58,668 bases of DNA from Pyrinomonadaceae bacterium (GTDB lineage: Bacteria > Acidobacteriota > Blastocatellia > Pyrinomonadales > Pyrinomonadaceae): assembly GCA_021463165.1 (NCBI GenBank), contig JAJTWY010000021.1:1-58668 (forward strand), in the 5' to 3' direction. Shown one piece after another: positions 27,241 to 35,909 of this stretch (positions are counted from its first letter, which is position 1; the number at the start of each line of letters is the position of its first letter). Both the position numbers and the translations under genes were made by a program. The notes under the pieces were generated by a model, which was not told where the DNA came from, did not search any database, and was given only the letters and a program-made list of their open reading frames with translations.

Positions 27241-30048
27241 TTATACGCCGGCGCCGTGACACTTCTTAAATTTCTTCCCGGAACCGCAATGGCACGGCTC
27301 GTTTGGTTTCATTTTTGGCGTGTCGCGGACAAAGGGTGTGTGCCGGGCGGCTTCGGCACCTGCAGCGTCGGCCGTGGCCATTGCTCCCGTGAAAGCCATT
27401 CCGGCGGCCTGTCGTCTAGCCCGCTGCTGTTCGAGGCGTTCGAGACGTTCGATCTCCTCCTGCTCGCTGCGATCGACGATCTCAAGGTTAAATAAGGCTT
27501 TTGTCGTATTCGTGTCAATACGGTCGAGCATATCCTGGAACATGTCGAACGACTGTTTCTTGTATTCCACAAGCGGATCCTTCTGCCCGTAACCGACAAG
27601 GCCGATGCCCTGTTTTACATGGTCGATCGACAGCAGGTGGTCCTTCCATTGACTGTCTATAATGTTGAGCATAATGTAGCGTTCGTACGCCCGAAGCGCG
27701 TCCCCGCCCGCTTTCGCTTCTTTTGCACTATAGGTCGCCGATGCTTTTTTCCACACCTTCTCTTCGACCGTATTCGGATTGTCTGTATTGAAATCAACCT
27801 CCGCATCGCGAGCCGGATCGAGGGCATAAATACTCTCGATCTCAGCCGCATACGTATTAACGTCCCAAGTCTCGGGATCGGCCTCGATATTTAACATACT
27901 CGCCGTGATGTCGTGCAGCAGGTCGCGTGCGACGCCAGTATCCCCGAGCAGATACTCGCGATGCTCAGGCTCGAACATTAGCTGTCGCCGTAGCCCATAG
28001 ATCGTTTCGCGTTGCTTGTTCATCACGTCGTCGTACTTGAGGACGTGTTTCCGAGTTTCAAAGTTACGAGCCTCGACAGCCTTCTGAGCGCGTTCGATCT
28101 GTTTCGAGACCGTGCGGGATTCGATGGCGACGCCCTTTTCCATACCTAGCCATTCCATCATCGAACGGACCTTGTCACCGGCGAAGATGCGCATCAGGTC
28201 GTCTTCCAGTGATAACACAAAGCGCGAGGAGCCTGGATCGCCCTGACGGCCGGCACGGCCCCGGAGCTGATTGTCAATACGGCGCGACTCGTGCCGCTCG
28301 GTACCGAGAATGTGAAGCCCGCCCGCAGCCTGAACCTCTTTCGCTTCTTCGGCGACGACCGCCTTGGCCTTCCTCAACTCCTCGGCAAACTGCTCCTCGG
28401 TCGCCTCATCCGGATTGATCTCTCGACGTTTGAGACCCTCGCGGGCTAGGAATTCAGGGTTACCGCCAAGCAAGATGTCGGTACCGCGACCGGCCATGTT
28501 TGTGGCGATCGTTACCGCACCTCTGCGGCCGGCCTGTGCAATGATCTCGGCTTCGCGTTCGTGATATTTTGCGTTAAGGACGTTGTGGGGCACGCCAAAC
28601 GCCTTCAGTTTTGAGGCAATCAGTTCGGAATTCTCTACCGAAACCGTACCAACGAGCACCGGCTGGCCTTTCTCGTGGAGCTCCTTGATCTCTTCGACAA
28701 CAGCATCCCATTTTTCAGGCAGCGTTCGATAGATCACGTCGGAACCGTCCTTGCGGATCATCGGCATGTTAGTCGGTATCTGAACAACGTCGAGACCGTA
28801 AACGGTATTGAATTCCTCTGCCTCGGTCTCCGCCGTACCGGTCATGCCTCCGAGTTTTTCATACATTCGGAAGTAATTCTGCAGCGTTATCGTCGCAAGC
28901 GTCTGGTTCTCCCGCTCTATCTTGACGCCTTCCTTGGCCTCGACGGCCTGGTGAAGCCCATCGGACCAACGACGGCCGTGCATCAGGCGCCCCGTGAAAT
29001 CATCGACGATGATCACCTCGCCTTCCTGAACAACGTAATGATGATCGGCCTTATAGAGCGTGTGGGCCTTCAGGGCCTGCTCAACGCAGTGGAGAAGATC
29101 CATGTTCGATGGGTCATAAAGGTTCGACACACCAAGTAGTTTCTCGGCTTTCGAAACACCTTGCTCTGTCAGCACGGATGAATGATTCTTCTCATCAAGC
29201 AGGTAGTCGCCCGTCGTCACCTTGGTTTCTTCGTCCTTGTGCCCACGCTCAAGTTTTGGAATGATCTCGTTCGCCGTAAAGTACTTGTCGGTCGCCTCAT
29301 CCGAGGCACCGGATATGATAAGCGGCGTCCTCGCTTCGTCGATCAGGATCGAATCGACCTCGTCTATTATCGCGAAGTAATGATCCCGCTGAACGAGCGA
29401 TTCGACATCGAACTTCATATTGTCGCGAAGATAGTCGAAACCGAATTCGTTGTTAGTTCCGTACGTGATATCGCAAGCGTACGCGTCCTTGCGCTCGACA
29501 TCGTCCATGTCGTTCTGAATACAGCCGACTGAGAGGCCAAGGAACTTATGGATCTTACCCATCCATTCCGCGTCTCTAGACGCAAGGTAATCGTTAACGG
29601 TGACGACGTGAACCCCGCGGCCGGTGAGGCCATTAAGGTAGGAAGGCAAAGTCGCTACAAGCGTCTTACCTTCGCCTGTACGCATCTCAGCTATTCGGCC
29701 TTGGTGCAGAGCGATGCCGCCGATCATCTGCACGTCAAAGTGCCGCATTCCCGTAACACGCCGCGAGCCCTCGCGAACGGTCGCAAATGCTTCGGGCAGG
29801 AGCTGTGTCAGGACCTCTTGCTCCGCTCTGCGACGCTCCTTCTTATCATCGATGCCGTCCAGGTGGCGAGCGATCATCTCTTTGAACTTGGGTGTCTGAG
29901 ACTTCAGTTCCTCATCAGACATCGCCTTCAGCGTCGGCTCCCATTCGTTGATCTTGGCGACGGTCGCTTTTACGTTCTTCAAAAAGATATCACTCGACGA
30001 TCCAAAAATTTTCTTAACTAATTTGTCTGCAAACTTATTTGTAGCCAT
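27241..30048 (-). CDS. secA: preprotein translocase subunit SecA
   Basis: Motor ATPase of the Sec export channel, cytosolic and membrane-bound. 935 residues with all landmarks: IAEMRTGEGKTLVATLPSYL (Walker A), FAIIDEVDSILIDEARTPLI (Walker B), ATNMAGRGTDILLGGNPEFL, and IDNQLRGRAGRQGDPGSS (motif VI). The C-terminus ends in the zinc-binding SEC-C motif PCHCGSGKKFKKCHG, so the SecB/phospholipid contact tail is intact. GGGAGG seven bases before ATG is an excellent ribosome site. Upstream genes are on the same strand but 112 bases away. Full length, nothing missing. Confidence 0.98.
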   Translation of the reverse strand: MATNKFADKLVKKIFGSSSDIFLKNVKATVAKINEWEPTLKAMSDEELKSQTPKFKEMIARHLDGIDDKKERRRAEQEVLTQLLPEAFATVREGSRRVTGMRHFDVQMIGGIALHQGRIAEMRTGEGKTLVATLPSYLNGLTGRGVHVVTVNDYLASRDAEWMGKIHKFLGLSVGCIQNDMDDVERKDAYACDITYGTNNEFGFDYLRDNMKFDVESLVQRDHYFAIIDEVDSILIDEARTPLIISGASDEATDKYFTANEIIPKLERGHKDEETKVTTGDYLLDEKNHSSVLTEQGVSKAEKLLGVSNLYDPSNMDLLHCVEQALKAHTLYKADHHYVVQEGEVIIVDDFTGRLMHGRRWSDGLHQAVEAKEGVKIERENQTLATITLQNYFRMYEKLGGMTGTAETEAEEFNTVYGLDVVQIPTNMPMIRKDGSDVIYRTLPEKWDAVVEEIKELHEKGQPVLVGTVSVENSELIASKLKAFGVPHNVLNAKYHEREAEIIAQAGRRGAVTIATNMAGRGTDILLGGNPEFLAREGLKRREINPDEATEEQFAEELRKAKAVVAEEAKEVQAAGGLHILGTERHESRRIDNQLRGRAGRQGDPGSSRFVLSLEDDLMRIFAGDKVRSMMEWLGMEKGVAIESRTVSKQIERAQKAVEARNFETRKHVLKYDDVMNKQRETIYGLRRQLMFEPEHREYLLGDTGVARDLLHDITASMLNIEADPETWDVNTYAAEIESIYALDPARDAEVDFNTDNPNTVEEKVWKKASATYSAKEAKAGGDALRAYERYIMLNIIDSQWKDHLLSIDHVKQGIGLVGYGQKDPLVEYKKQSFDMFQDMLDRIDTNTTKALFNLEIVDRSEQEEIERLERLEQQRARRQAAGMAFTGAMATADAAGAEAARHTPFVRDTPKMKPNEPCHCGSGKKFKKCHGAGV

Positions 30049-30063
30049 GGTTTTCCTCCCTTG

Positions 30064-30145
30064 CCGGGGCGCAGACCGTAAGCCTGCGGGTTTTGAATGT
30101 CGGACGCACTTGCCGGCAGGCAGGCGGCTTTCCGACGTAACTGAT
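30064..30145. repeat. possible short interspersed palindromic element
   Basis: The gap before secA holds GC-rich inverted pieces: CGCAGACCGTAAGCCTGCG (30069-30087), a near-perfect hairpin, and TGTCGGACGCAC ... GGCTTTCCGAC, whose GTCGGA/TCCGAC ends pair around a TGCCGGCAGGCAGGC core. It looks like a dispersed intergenic repeat, but only one copy is visible here, so repeat status is unproven. Confidence 0.3.
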
Positions 30146-30160
30146 AGTCGTTTCTAGCTA

Positions 30161-30892
30161 TTAGGCCGAAAGCAAGGAGACAAGAGATCCCCGCGGCAGG
30201 CGTGTGACGACAAAGACCTGATCGTTCTTTGCGGTAAAGGTGGTGTTGCGAATTACCGCCTGTCGAAGCGAGGTGCTGGCTTTGGCGGCAAAGAGATCGA
30301 GAGTAGATTCGAGTTGGCGCGCGAGGTCGATCGCCCGAGCGGTCGATTCTTTTTTGACCGAAACGTTGACCGCAAAAGCTTTGGGATCGAGACCGAAATT
30401 GAACTTCGACTCAGCGGCCGCGGAATCGAACTCGTGCGTCGGAATACAATCGCCGAGCGAATAGCCGTAGACCATTCCGCGGCTGAAGTGCCCGAGAGTG
30501 TTTCTTAATGATTCGTTCGACGTGTCGAACCGGATCGGAGTGAACCGAGCCGCTCGACTGGCGTCGACGCATGGAAGAAGCGTGTTCTGAGCGACACTGA
30601 AGGTGTCACGACGGGCATCAAACCTTCCCGTCTTGCTCAGTCGCGAAAGCGTTGAAAGAAAATACTCAACGTCTTCAATGTAGATCTGGACCGACGCCGA
30701 AACGGGCGAGCGCTCGTCATCCGGTTTGGTATCAAGATCGTCTTTTAATTCTATCTCGTCCTTTACGTCAAACTGCCGAGTAAGAGCCGCCGAACCAAAT
30801 ACCTGCGGCGTCGCACCAGCCATGATCAGGCCGAGGTAGACGCCGAGTGTCGCAATGACAAGTATTGGGTTTTGGGTTCTCTGAGTCGTCAA
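30161..30892 (-). CDS. single-membrane-pass protein of unknown function
   Basis: 243 residues from a TTG start with GAGGA just upstream. One hydrophobic segment (PILVIATLGVYLGLIMAG) near residues 9-26 would anchor or export it. The rest is soluble: KDEIELKDDLDTKPDDERSP, VQIYIEDVEYFLSTLSRL, and a C-terminal alpha/beta segment (NDQVFVVTRLPRGSLV). No known family recognised. It follows the next gene by 7 bases on the same strand, so the two are a pair and probably work together. Confidence 0.6.
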   Translation of the reverse strand: MTTQRTQNPILVIATLGVYLGLIMAGATPQVFGSAALTRQFDVKDEIELKDDLDTKPDDERSPVSASVQIYIEDVEYFLSTLSRLSKTGRFDARRDTFSVAQNTLLPCVDASRAARFTPIRFDTSNESLRNTLGHFSRGMVYGYSLGDCIPTHEFDSAAAESKFNFGLDPKAFAVNVSVKKESTARAIDLARQLESTLDLFAAKASTSLRQAVIRNTTFTAKNDQVFVVTRLPRGSLVSLLSA

Positions 30893-30899
30893 GATTCCT

Positions 30900-32240
30900 C
30901 TATTTTGACGTAGACTTGTGGTCTGGCCGCGTTGTGGTCGAACCGCTGGGCTTAGTCTGTTGGGCCTTCTTAGCCTGAGCCTCGGTGAGTTTGCGGTTGA
31001 TCATCTCGTGTGCTATCGGCTTTGGGATCGCAAAGTTCAAAACGAAGCTCTTTCCTTCTGCTGTAACTTTCGCTCCGTTCAGCAAAGTTCTCTCGTCACT
31101 TGGGTCTTGGGTCACGGTCTTGCCGATAGCAATATACGAATTGATACCGCTTGCGACCGTTTTCGCCATCTCAGGAGATTTCTGCTCAGACCTGATCACG
31201 ATGGTGATCTGTTGGTCATCCTGAACCAGCGTCGCGACAAACTTATCAACATTCAACTGTTTCAGATAGCTGAGATAGTTACTCTGACCCAGGGCCTCGA
31301 GCGCGGCTTTTCCGATGTCGATCATCTTCGGATCACCCTGCTGCTTGGCGACATCAAAGGTCGATTTCTTTGGATCCAACGAGCCGTCCGCGGCAAGGAC
31401 TCCATTCAGGACCACCGTGAAAGGTTCGTCAAGATCGACCTCTTTCTTCTCCCACTTAACGGCGACGGCATCTGCAAAATCAACCAGGGGCCGCTTGTTT
31501 ATCTCGACGGCCTTGACGGCGTCGCTCGACATCGGCGTCGGTAGCGGCTGGGGGGTCGGTGTTGGCGACGGCTTAACCTGTGCCACATCGTTATCGTCGA
31601 TGTCCGGAAGATTGCCGGGATTCTTGATCCGCGGTGTCTTGCGGGGCTTTGGCGGGACATAGGTCGATGTTGAATCGTTACCAAAAGAAGGAAGATCGCC
31701 GGAGATCGCATTTGGATTTGTCGGCGGAAGCACTGGCGGCGTATCGAACAAGTTACCAGACGGCGGAAATCCCGAGGTCAATGAACCCTTATCACCACTA
31801 AGCGGCAAGCCATCCGGCCCGATCATCGCAGCCTGGAATTGCTCAGGATTCGCAAGCTGAAAATAGCCCTCGGGATACGAAAGCGGCGGAGTCACACCGG
31901 TAACGTCAACAAAAGTTATCTCAGAATCGCTGATCCGCGTATCGTCGTATGCAGCATCGACAAATTCCCGATCGGTCCCGAACAACATGCTCCCGACATA
32001 AACGGTGTCGAGAACCGAGCAAACGCGCCCAACGAGAGGGCTTTCACATCCTTTCATCGTAAGCAGCGACGTCTGCGCCACAACAAGCAACGCGAGGATG
32101 TTCGCGATCGCCGAAATTCCTAAGATCTTATAAATACGCGAACCACGCTCCCAATTTTTGATCTCGTAGTTCTCAAACAGATCGCTCTCCTCCGAATCGG
32201 CGGTAACGGGCGGCTGTTGGTACAATGACTGCTCAAACAT
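30900..32240 (-). CDS. membrane protein of unknown function with proline-rich segment
   Basis: 446 residues. A cytosolic N-terminus (~35 residues) is followed by a single membrane helix (IYKILGISAIANILALLVVA, ~37-57). After it come a ~90-residue domain, a Gly/Pro/Asn-rich stretch (PVLPPTNPNAISGDL), a proline-rich linker (SPTPTPQPLPTPM), and a ~180-residue alpha/beta C-terminal domain. It ends in a low-complexity Gln/Thr/Ser/Lys tail. I know of no function; it looks lineage-specific. The downstream partner starts 7 bases after its stop. Confidence 0.62.
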   Translation of the reverse strand: MFEQSLYQQPPVTADSEESDLFENYEIKNWERGSRIYKILGISAIANILALLVVAQTSLLTMKGCESPLVGRVCSVLDTVYVGSMLFGTDREFVDAAYDDTRISDSEITFVDVTGVTPPLSYPEGYFQLANPEQFQAAMIGPDGLPLSGDKGSLTSGFPPSGNLFDTPPVLPPTNPNAISGDLPSFGNDSTSTYVPPKPRKTPRIKNPGNLPDIDDNDVAQVKPSPTPTPQPLPTPMSSDAVKAVEINKRPLVDFADAVAVKWEKKEVDLDEPFTVVLNGVLAADGSLDPKKSTFDVAKQQGDPKMIDIGKAALEALGQSNYLSYLKQLNVDKFVATLVQDDQQITIVIRSEQKSPEMAKTVASGINSYIAIGKTVTQDPSDERTLLNGAKVTAEGKSFVLNFAIPKPIAHEMINRKLTEAQAKKAQQTKPSGSTTTRPDHKSTSK

Positions 32241-32327
32241 ATTAAGATTATTGCGTCAAAATTTGGCCTTTGAACTCAGCACCAGGTTTAGACGCAAGGC
32301 CCGCACCAAACGTTGCGGGCAATCCGG

Positions 32328-32333
32328 TATAAT
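32328..32333 (+). promoter_or_regulatory. possible -10 element (TATAAT)
   Basis: A perfect TATAAT lies 94 bases before the helicase ATG in the divergent gap. The expected -35 region (32305-32310, ACCAAA) is poor, so this is only a candidate for a sigma-70-like promoter; the lineage's promoters are not well defined. Confidence 0.3.
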
Positions 32334-32421
32334 AACACCTTCGTTGGGTGTTTTGAAAATATTAAGGCATATTTCTAAACGGCTTTGAACTGAGCCCGAA
32401 GACCTTTAGCATCAAAGCGAT

Positions 32422-33282
32422 ATGCCACGCAAAAGCGGACGCCAATGGAAAAGATCACCGCGAAAAAGGCCACCGGCGGAACGATCTAATAAACGCCAAC
32501 GCGATCACCGAAGTTCCGAAACTCGCGTCGCGGTGCCTCAGACACTCTCCCAACTGAAGGCCGTGGAACGTCTCTTGAGCGGTATCGGCGTCCCAGAGCC
32601 TAGGCCATTAAAGCCTGATGCATTCCAGCTCGAAGCTCTGGCAGCGATCGAGACCGAAGACGTTCTAGTAACCGCTCCGACGGGCAGCGGCAAGACGTGG
32701 ATCGCCCGCGAAGAGATCCGTCGTTTATTGGCGGCCGGTAAACGAGCTTGGTACACCACACCACTGAAAGCCCTGACGAATTCAAAATATACTGAATTCT
32801 CACTCGAATTCGGTGCCGAGAACGTCGGCATCCTGACGGGTGATCGGAAAGAGAACAGCGACGCCCCGCTGATCGTCGGCACGACGGAGATATATCGAAA
32901 TCAGCTTTTTGATGCTCTTCGCGAGGGTGGGCAGGTCAATACGGACTTTGTGATCCTCGACGAAGCACACTATCTTGCGGACGAGGAGCGTGGACACGTA
33001 TGGGAAGAAGCCATCATTCTTTCACCGCCGCGAATTCGCCTCCTGCTCCTTTCGGCAACGGTGGGCCGCGCCGATGACTTTGCCTCTTGGATCGAAGACA
33101 TCAGAGGAACAACGGTCCGTGTCGTAAAAGCCGGCCCCCGGCCCGTCGAGCTTCGTGCCGGATACTTATCTAGCGACCTGCAGCTTTTTCCGCTCTTAGG
33201 ATCTGATGGATCGTACAATCGTGATCTGGATCAGTTTGCCAAACAGCGTTCGTCGGGTGGATATCGAAGAAGGAGAGGATAA
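32422..33282 (+). CDS. truncated DEAD/DEAH helicase (N-terminal half only)
   Basis: 286 residues. After a basic N-terminus the first RecA domain of a Ski2/Mtr4-like RNA helicase is complete: DAFQLEALAAIE (Q-like), TAPTGSGKTWIA (motif I), TTPLKALTNSKY (Ia), TGDRKEN (Ib-like), FVILDEAHYLADEERGH (motif II, DEAH), LLLLSATVGRADDF (motif III). It then stops after SGGYRRRRG: motifs IV-VI and the second RecA domain, needed for unwinding, are absent from this and neighbouring frames. Full-length relatives are at least twice as long. Two REP-like hairpins begin 40 bases after the stop. Probably a deletion product and inactive as a helicase. Confidence 0.82.
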   Translation: MPRKSGRQWKRSPRKRPPAERSNKRQRDHRSSETRVAVPQTLSQLKAVERLLSGIGVPEPRPLKPDAFQLEALAAIETEDVLVTAPTGSGKTWIAREEIRRLLAAGKRAWYTTPLKALTNSKYTEFSLEFGAENVGILTGDRKENSDAPLIVGTTEIYRNQLFDALREGGQVNTDFVILDEAHYLADEERGHVWEEAIILSPPRIRLLLLSATVGRADDFASWIEDIRGTTVRVVKAGPRPVELRAGYLSSDLQLFPLLGSDGSYNRDLDQFAKQRSSGGYRRRRG

Positions 33283-33321
33283 CCCAACCGCCTCGGAAAA
33301 TGCGAGGGCTCTTTTGAATCG

Positions 33322-33341
33322 CCTCCGGCTCTAGCCGGAGG
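33322..33341. repeat. REP-like hairpin after the truncated helicase
   Basis: CCTCCGGCT-CT-AGCCGGAGG, a perfect 9-bp inverted repeat with a 2-nt centre. It resembles extragenic palindromes that spread with RAYT transposases; a RAYT gene is present at 49153-49587, although its own flanking hairpins have a different sequence. Confidence 0.55.
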
Positions 33342-33361
33342 TTCCGGTCTTAGAAAGAAAC

Positions 33362-33404
33362 AGGCTTTAGCCGAATGATCGTTCGGCTAAAGCCTTGTTT
33401 TATA
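33362..33404. terminator. palindromic terminator-like repeat
   Basis: AGGCTTTAGCCGAA (33362-33375) and TTCGGCTAAAGCCT (33382-33395) form a perfect 14-bp stem with a 6-nt loop, followed by TGTTTTAT. On the plus strand it can terminate the helicase transcript. GGCTTTAGCC-type palindromes are also typical of dispersed extragenic repeats, and CAGCTAAAGCTG follows at about 33421-33432. Confidence 0.65.
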
Positions 33405-33457
33405 TTGGCAAGACCAACCTTCAGCTAAAGCTGGCGGCGATCCATTAGGGCGATCCT

Positions 33458-35884
33458 CTATTGCGTGACCTGACCCGTGGCGGCCATGGTCCGCGGCTTG
33501 GCATTCTTCACGTATTTTTCCATCCAGTTATACATCTCGTAAAGCGTGTGCTCGGTCGATTCTTTTGCGGAATAACCGTGCGACTCGTGCGGAAGCATTA
33601 CGAGGCGGGCGGTGCCGCCATTGCCGCTGATCGCGGCGTAGAGGCGTTCGGACTGTATCGGGTAAGTTCCCTGATTATTGTCCGCCTCACCATGGATGAG
33701 GAGTATCGGCTCATTGATCTTGTTGGCGTAGAAGAAGGGCGAAACCTCGGTATAGACCTTGGTCGCTTCCCAGAAATTGCGTGTTTCGTCCTGAAACCCG
33801 AATGGCGTCAGCGTGCGATTATAAGCGCCGCTTCGGGCAATACCTGCACGGAACAGATCGCTATGTGCAAGTAGGTTCGCTGTCATGAACGCCCCGTAGC
33901 TGTGGCCGCCAACGGCGACCCGATCACGGTCGACGACGCCCATCTCGACGCCCTTGTCGATCGCGGCCTTCGCCGCATCGACGATCTGTTTGACGAATGT
34001 GTCGTTCTTCGTTTCAGGCGGCCCGACAATAGGCATCGACGCATTATCGAGAATTGCGTACCCCTGCAGGAGAAGGAAGAGGTGAGAGATGCCGCCGAAC
34101 TGGGTAAATCTGTTCGTCGAACCCGCAACCTGTCCGGCAACGCGGGCGTCGGTAAAGCTTTCTGGATATGCCCAAACCAGAGTCGGCAGGCGAGTCCCAG
34201 GTCGGTAACCCGGCGGTGTGTAAAGCGTGAATGAAAGATCGACGCCGTCAGCGCGCTTGTACTGAACACGCTCCTTCTTGATGTCACGAAGCTGAGGCGC
34301 CGGGTCCTTGAAATCGGTCACCTTCCTGACACCTGCAGCACTTCGAACGTAAACATTCGGTGGATCAGTCAATGAATCCTTTCGTGTGAAGAAGCTTGTA
34401 CCGTTGTCATCGATCATCCCCGCAAACGTCTCGAACTCCTCGGTTCCGGAACGAAATATCTCCTGTGTTTGCAAAGTCTTCAGATTCATTCGGCGAAAGA
34501 ACGGACGGTCTCCTTGCGGCGATGCTCCTATCCCATTCAAGAAGATCTCATCGCCATTCTGCCGAACCAGTGAAACGCCATTCGGCATCTGCCGCGTGAC
34601 GGGCTGGCCGATGTCATTGTAGCGGTCGTTGACGTTGAGGTCCGAGACTATCTTCGGATTGGACGTGTCACGATAGTTCGTCATGAACATACGTCGTCGC
34701 TGCGTGTCCCGATCAAAATCAAAATAGAACATCAGGCCGTCTTTCTCGCCAAACGAGCGGCCCTGAAAACGATGCTGCGTCCTAAGCAACTCCTTGGCCG
34801 AGCCATTGAACGGTGCGGCCAGGGTCATCACCTTGTCACGGAAAGGAACTTTGTTTCGCGGATTCCCTTCATCTAGGGCCTCTGTCCACATCAGTGTCGA
34901 ACCTTCGATCGGAACCCACGCGTAGCCGCGCGGACCGGTTTGTACCGACCCAGAAGCGAGATTGTCGAGCAGCGGAACGTCCTGAAGGTGGTGAACGACC
35001 TTGCCGCTTGAATCCCAGATCTCAAGAGTTTTCGGAAATCTTGAGGCCGGGAACAGGTATGAATAGGGCCGCTTGATGCGGGAAACGAAAATATATTTAC
35101 CGTCCGGCGACACAGACAAATTGTCGAAGATGCCTGGCTGGCCGACCATCTTCACCTTCCCGGTGAGGTCGATCAACGCAAATTGAACGGTCGCGTAATA
35201 GTCGAACAGCTTCTCGTCATTAGGCGATTTGAGCATATCCTGAAACGTCGCTACGGCGCCGCGGCGACCGGTCGTTTCCTGAATATTTGGCTCATTCGGA
35301 ACAATATTTTGGTATTGAGGCGCAACACCGCGGTTTGCCGGGATAAGATTAGCCGAGATCATGTTCGATCCTTCCCAGCTGAAGCCACCAAAAGCCGTAT
35401 TTACAAGCACATTCGGAACCTTTCTGGCGCGGGCGGTCGCCGTATCCAGGATCCACAACTCAACTCCGTTTGACACGATATTGCCGAACGCGATGTGCTT
35501 GCCATCCGGAGACCATTGAACGCCGGTTATCTTGGCCCCGGCGGGAAGTGCGACCGTCGTTTCGCGGCCGTCCGAAACATTCTTGAGGGTCATCTTGATC
35601 GAATAGCCCTGTAAGTGTGGCCCGCTCGTGTTCGGATTGACGCGGGTTCCCGCAAGCCGAAGCATCGGTTGGGCCAGATCGGCGATCGGCGGATAACGAC
35701 GCGGCTCGAGTAACGCGATCTTGTCCCGCGATGGCGATATCGACGTCGTCGGGATCGCGGGTGCGTTCAGAACATCCATGATCGCCTTTGGCGGCTGTTT
35801 GTAGCTCCCTTGACCGACGCTCGAAACTTGGATCAACCCAATAGCCGCAATAACCAGGGCCATACTCGTTAAGGCTTTCTTCAT
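33458..35884 (-). CDS. secreted S9-family peptidase (prolyl oligopeptidase-like)
   Basis: About 808 residues from MKKALTSMALVIAAIGLI, a signal peptide; the ATG at 35884 has AGAGGAA at good spacing, whereas 35926 does not. The N-terminal ~530 residues form a beta-propeller; the C-terminal alpha/beta hydrolase has the nucleophile in VAVGGHSYGAFMTANLLAHS (Ser ~660), Asp in LLIHGEADNNQGTYP (~730) and His in VMLPHESHGY (~765). The layout matches the S9 glutamyl-endopeptidase-like group common in Acidobacteria. It would digest peptides in the periplasm or outside. It follows the serine hydrolase gene by 25 bases. Confidence 0.93.
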   Translation of the reverse strand: MKKALTSMALVIAAIGLIQVSSVGQGSYKQPPKAIMDVLNAPAIPTTSISPSRDKIALLEPRRYPPIADLAQPMLRLAGTRVNPNTSGPHLQGYSIKMTLKNVSDGRETTVALPAGAKITGVQWSPDGKHIAFGNIVSNGVELWILDTATARARKVPNVLVNTAFGGFSWEGSNMISANLIPANRGVAPQYQNIVPNEPNIQETTGRRGAVATFQDMLKSPNDEKLFDYYATVQFALIDLTGKVKMVGQPGIFDNLSVSPDGKYIFVSRIKRPYSYLFPASRFPKTLEIWDSSGKVVHHLQDVPLLDNLASGSVQTGPRGYAWVPIEGSTLMWTEALDEGNPRNKVPFRDKVMTLAAPFNGSAKELLRTQHRFQGRSFGEKDGLMFYFDFDRDTQRRRMFMTNYRDTSNPKIVSDLNVNDRYNDIGQPVTRQMPNGVSLVRQNGDEIFLNGIGASPQGDRPFFRRMNLKTLQTQEIFRSGTEEFETFAGMIDDNGTSFFTRKDSLTDPPNVYVRSAAGVRKVTDFKDPAPQLRDIKKERVQYKRADGVDLSFTLYTPPGYRPGTRLPTLVWAYPESFTDARVAGQVAGSTNRFTQFGGISHLFLLLQGYAILDNASMPIVGPPETKNDTFVKQIVDAAKAAIDKGVEMGVVDRDRVAVGGHSYGAFMTANLLAHSDLFRAGIARSGAYNRTLTPFGFQDETRNFWEATKVYTEVSPFFYANKINEPILLIHGEADNNQGTYPIQSERLYAAISGNGGTARLVMLPHESHGYSAKESTEHTLYEMYNWMEKYVKNAKPRTMAATGQVTQ

Positions 35885-35909
35885 ATCTTCCTCTTGTGTT
35901 TTATTACCG

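Noticed and set aside
33206..33334. 42-residue alternative frame at the end of the truncated helicase (VDIEEGEDNPTASENARALL)
   Set aside because: It reads somewhat protein-like, but it overlaps the helicase frame and ends inside the REP hairpin; it contains no helicase motif IV-VI and does not restore the missing domain.
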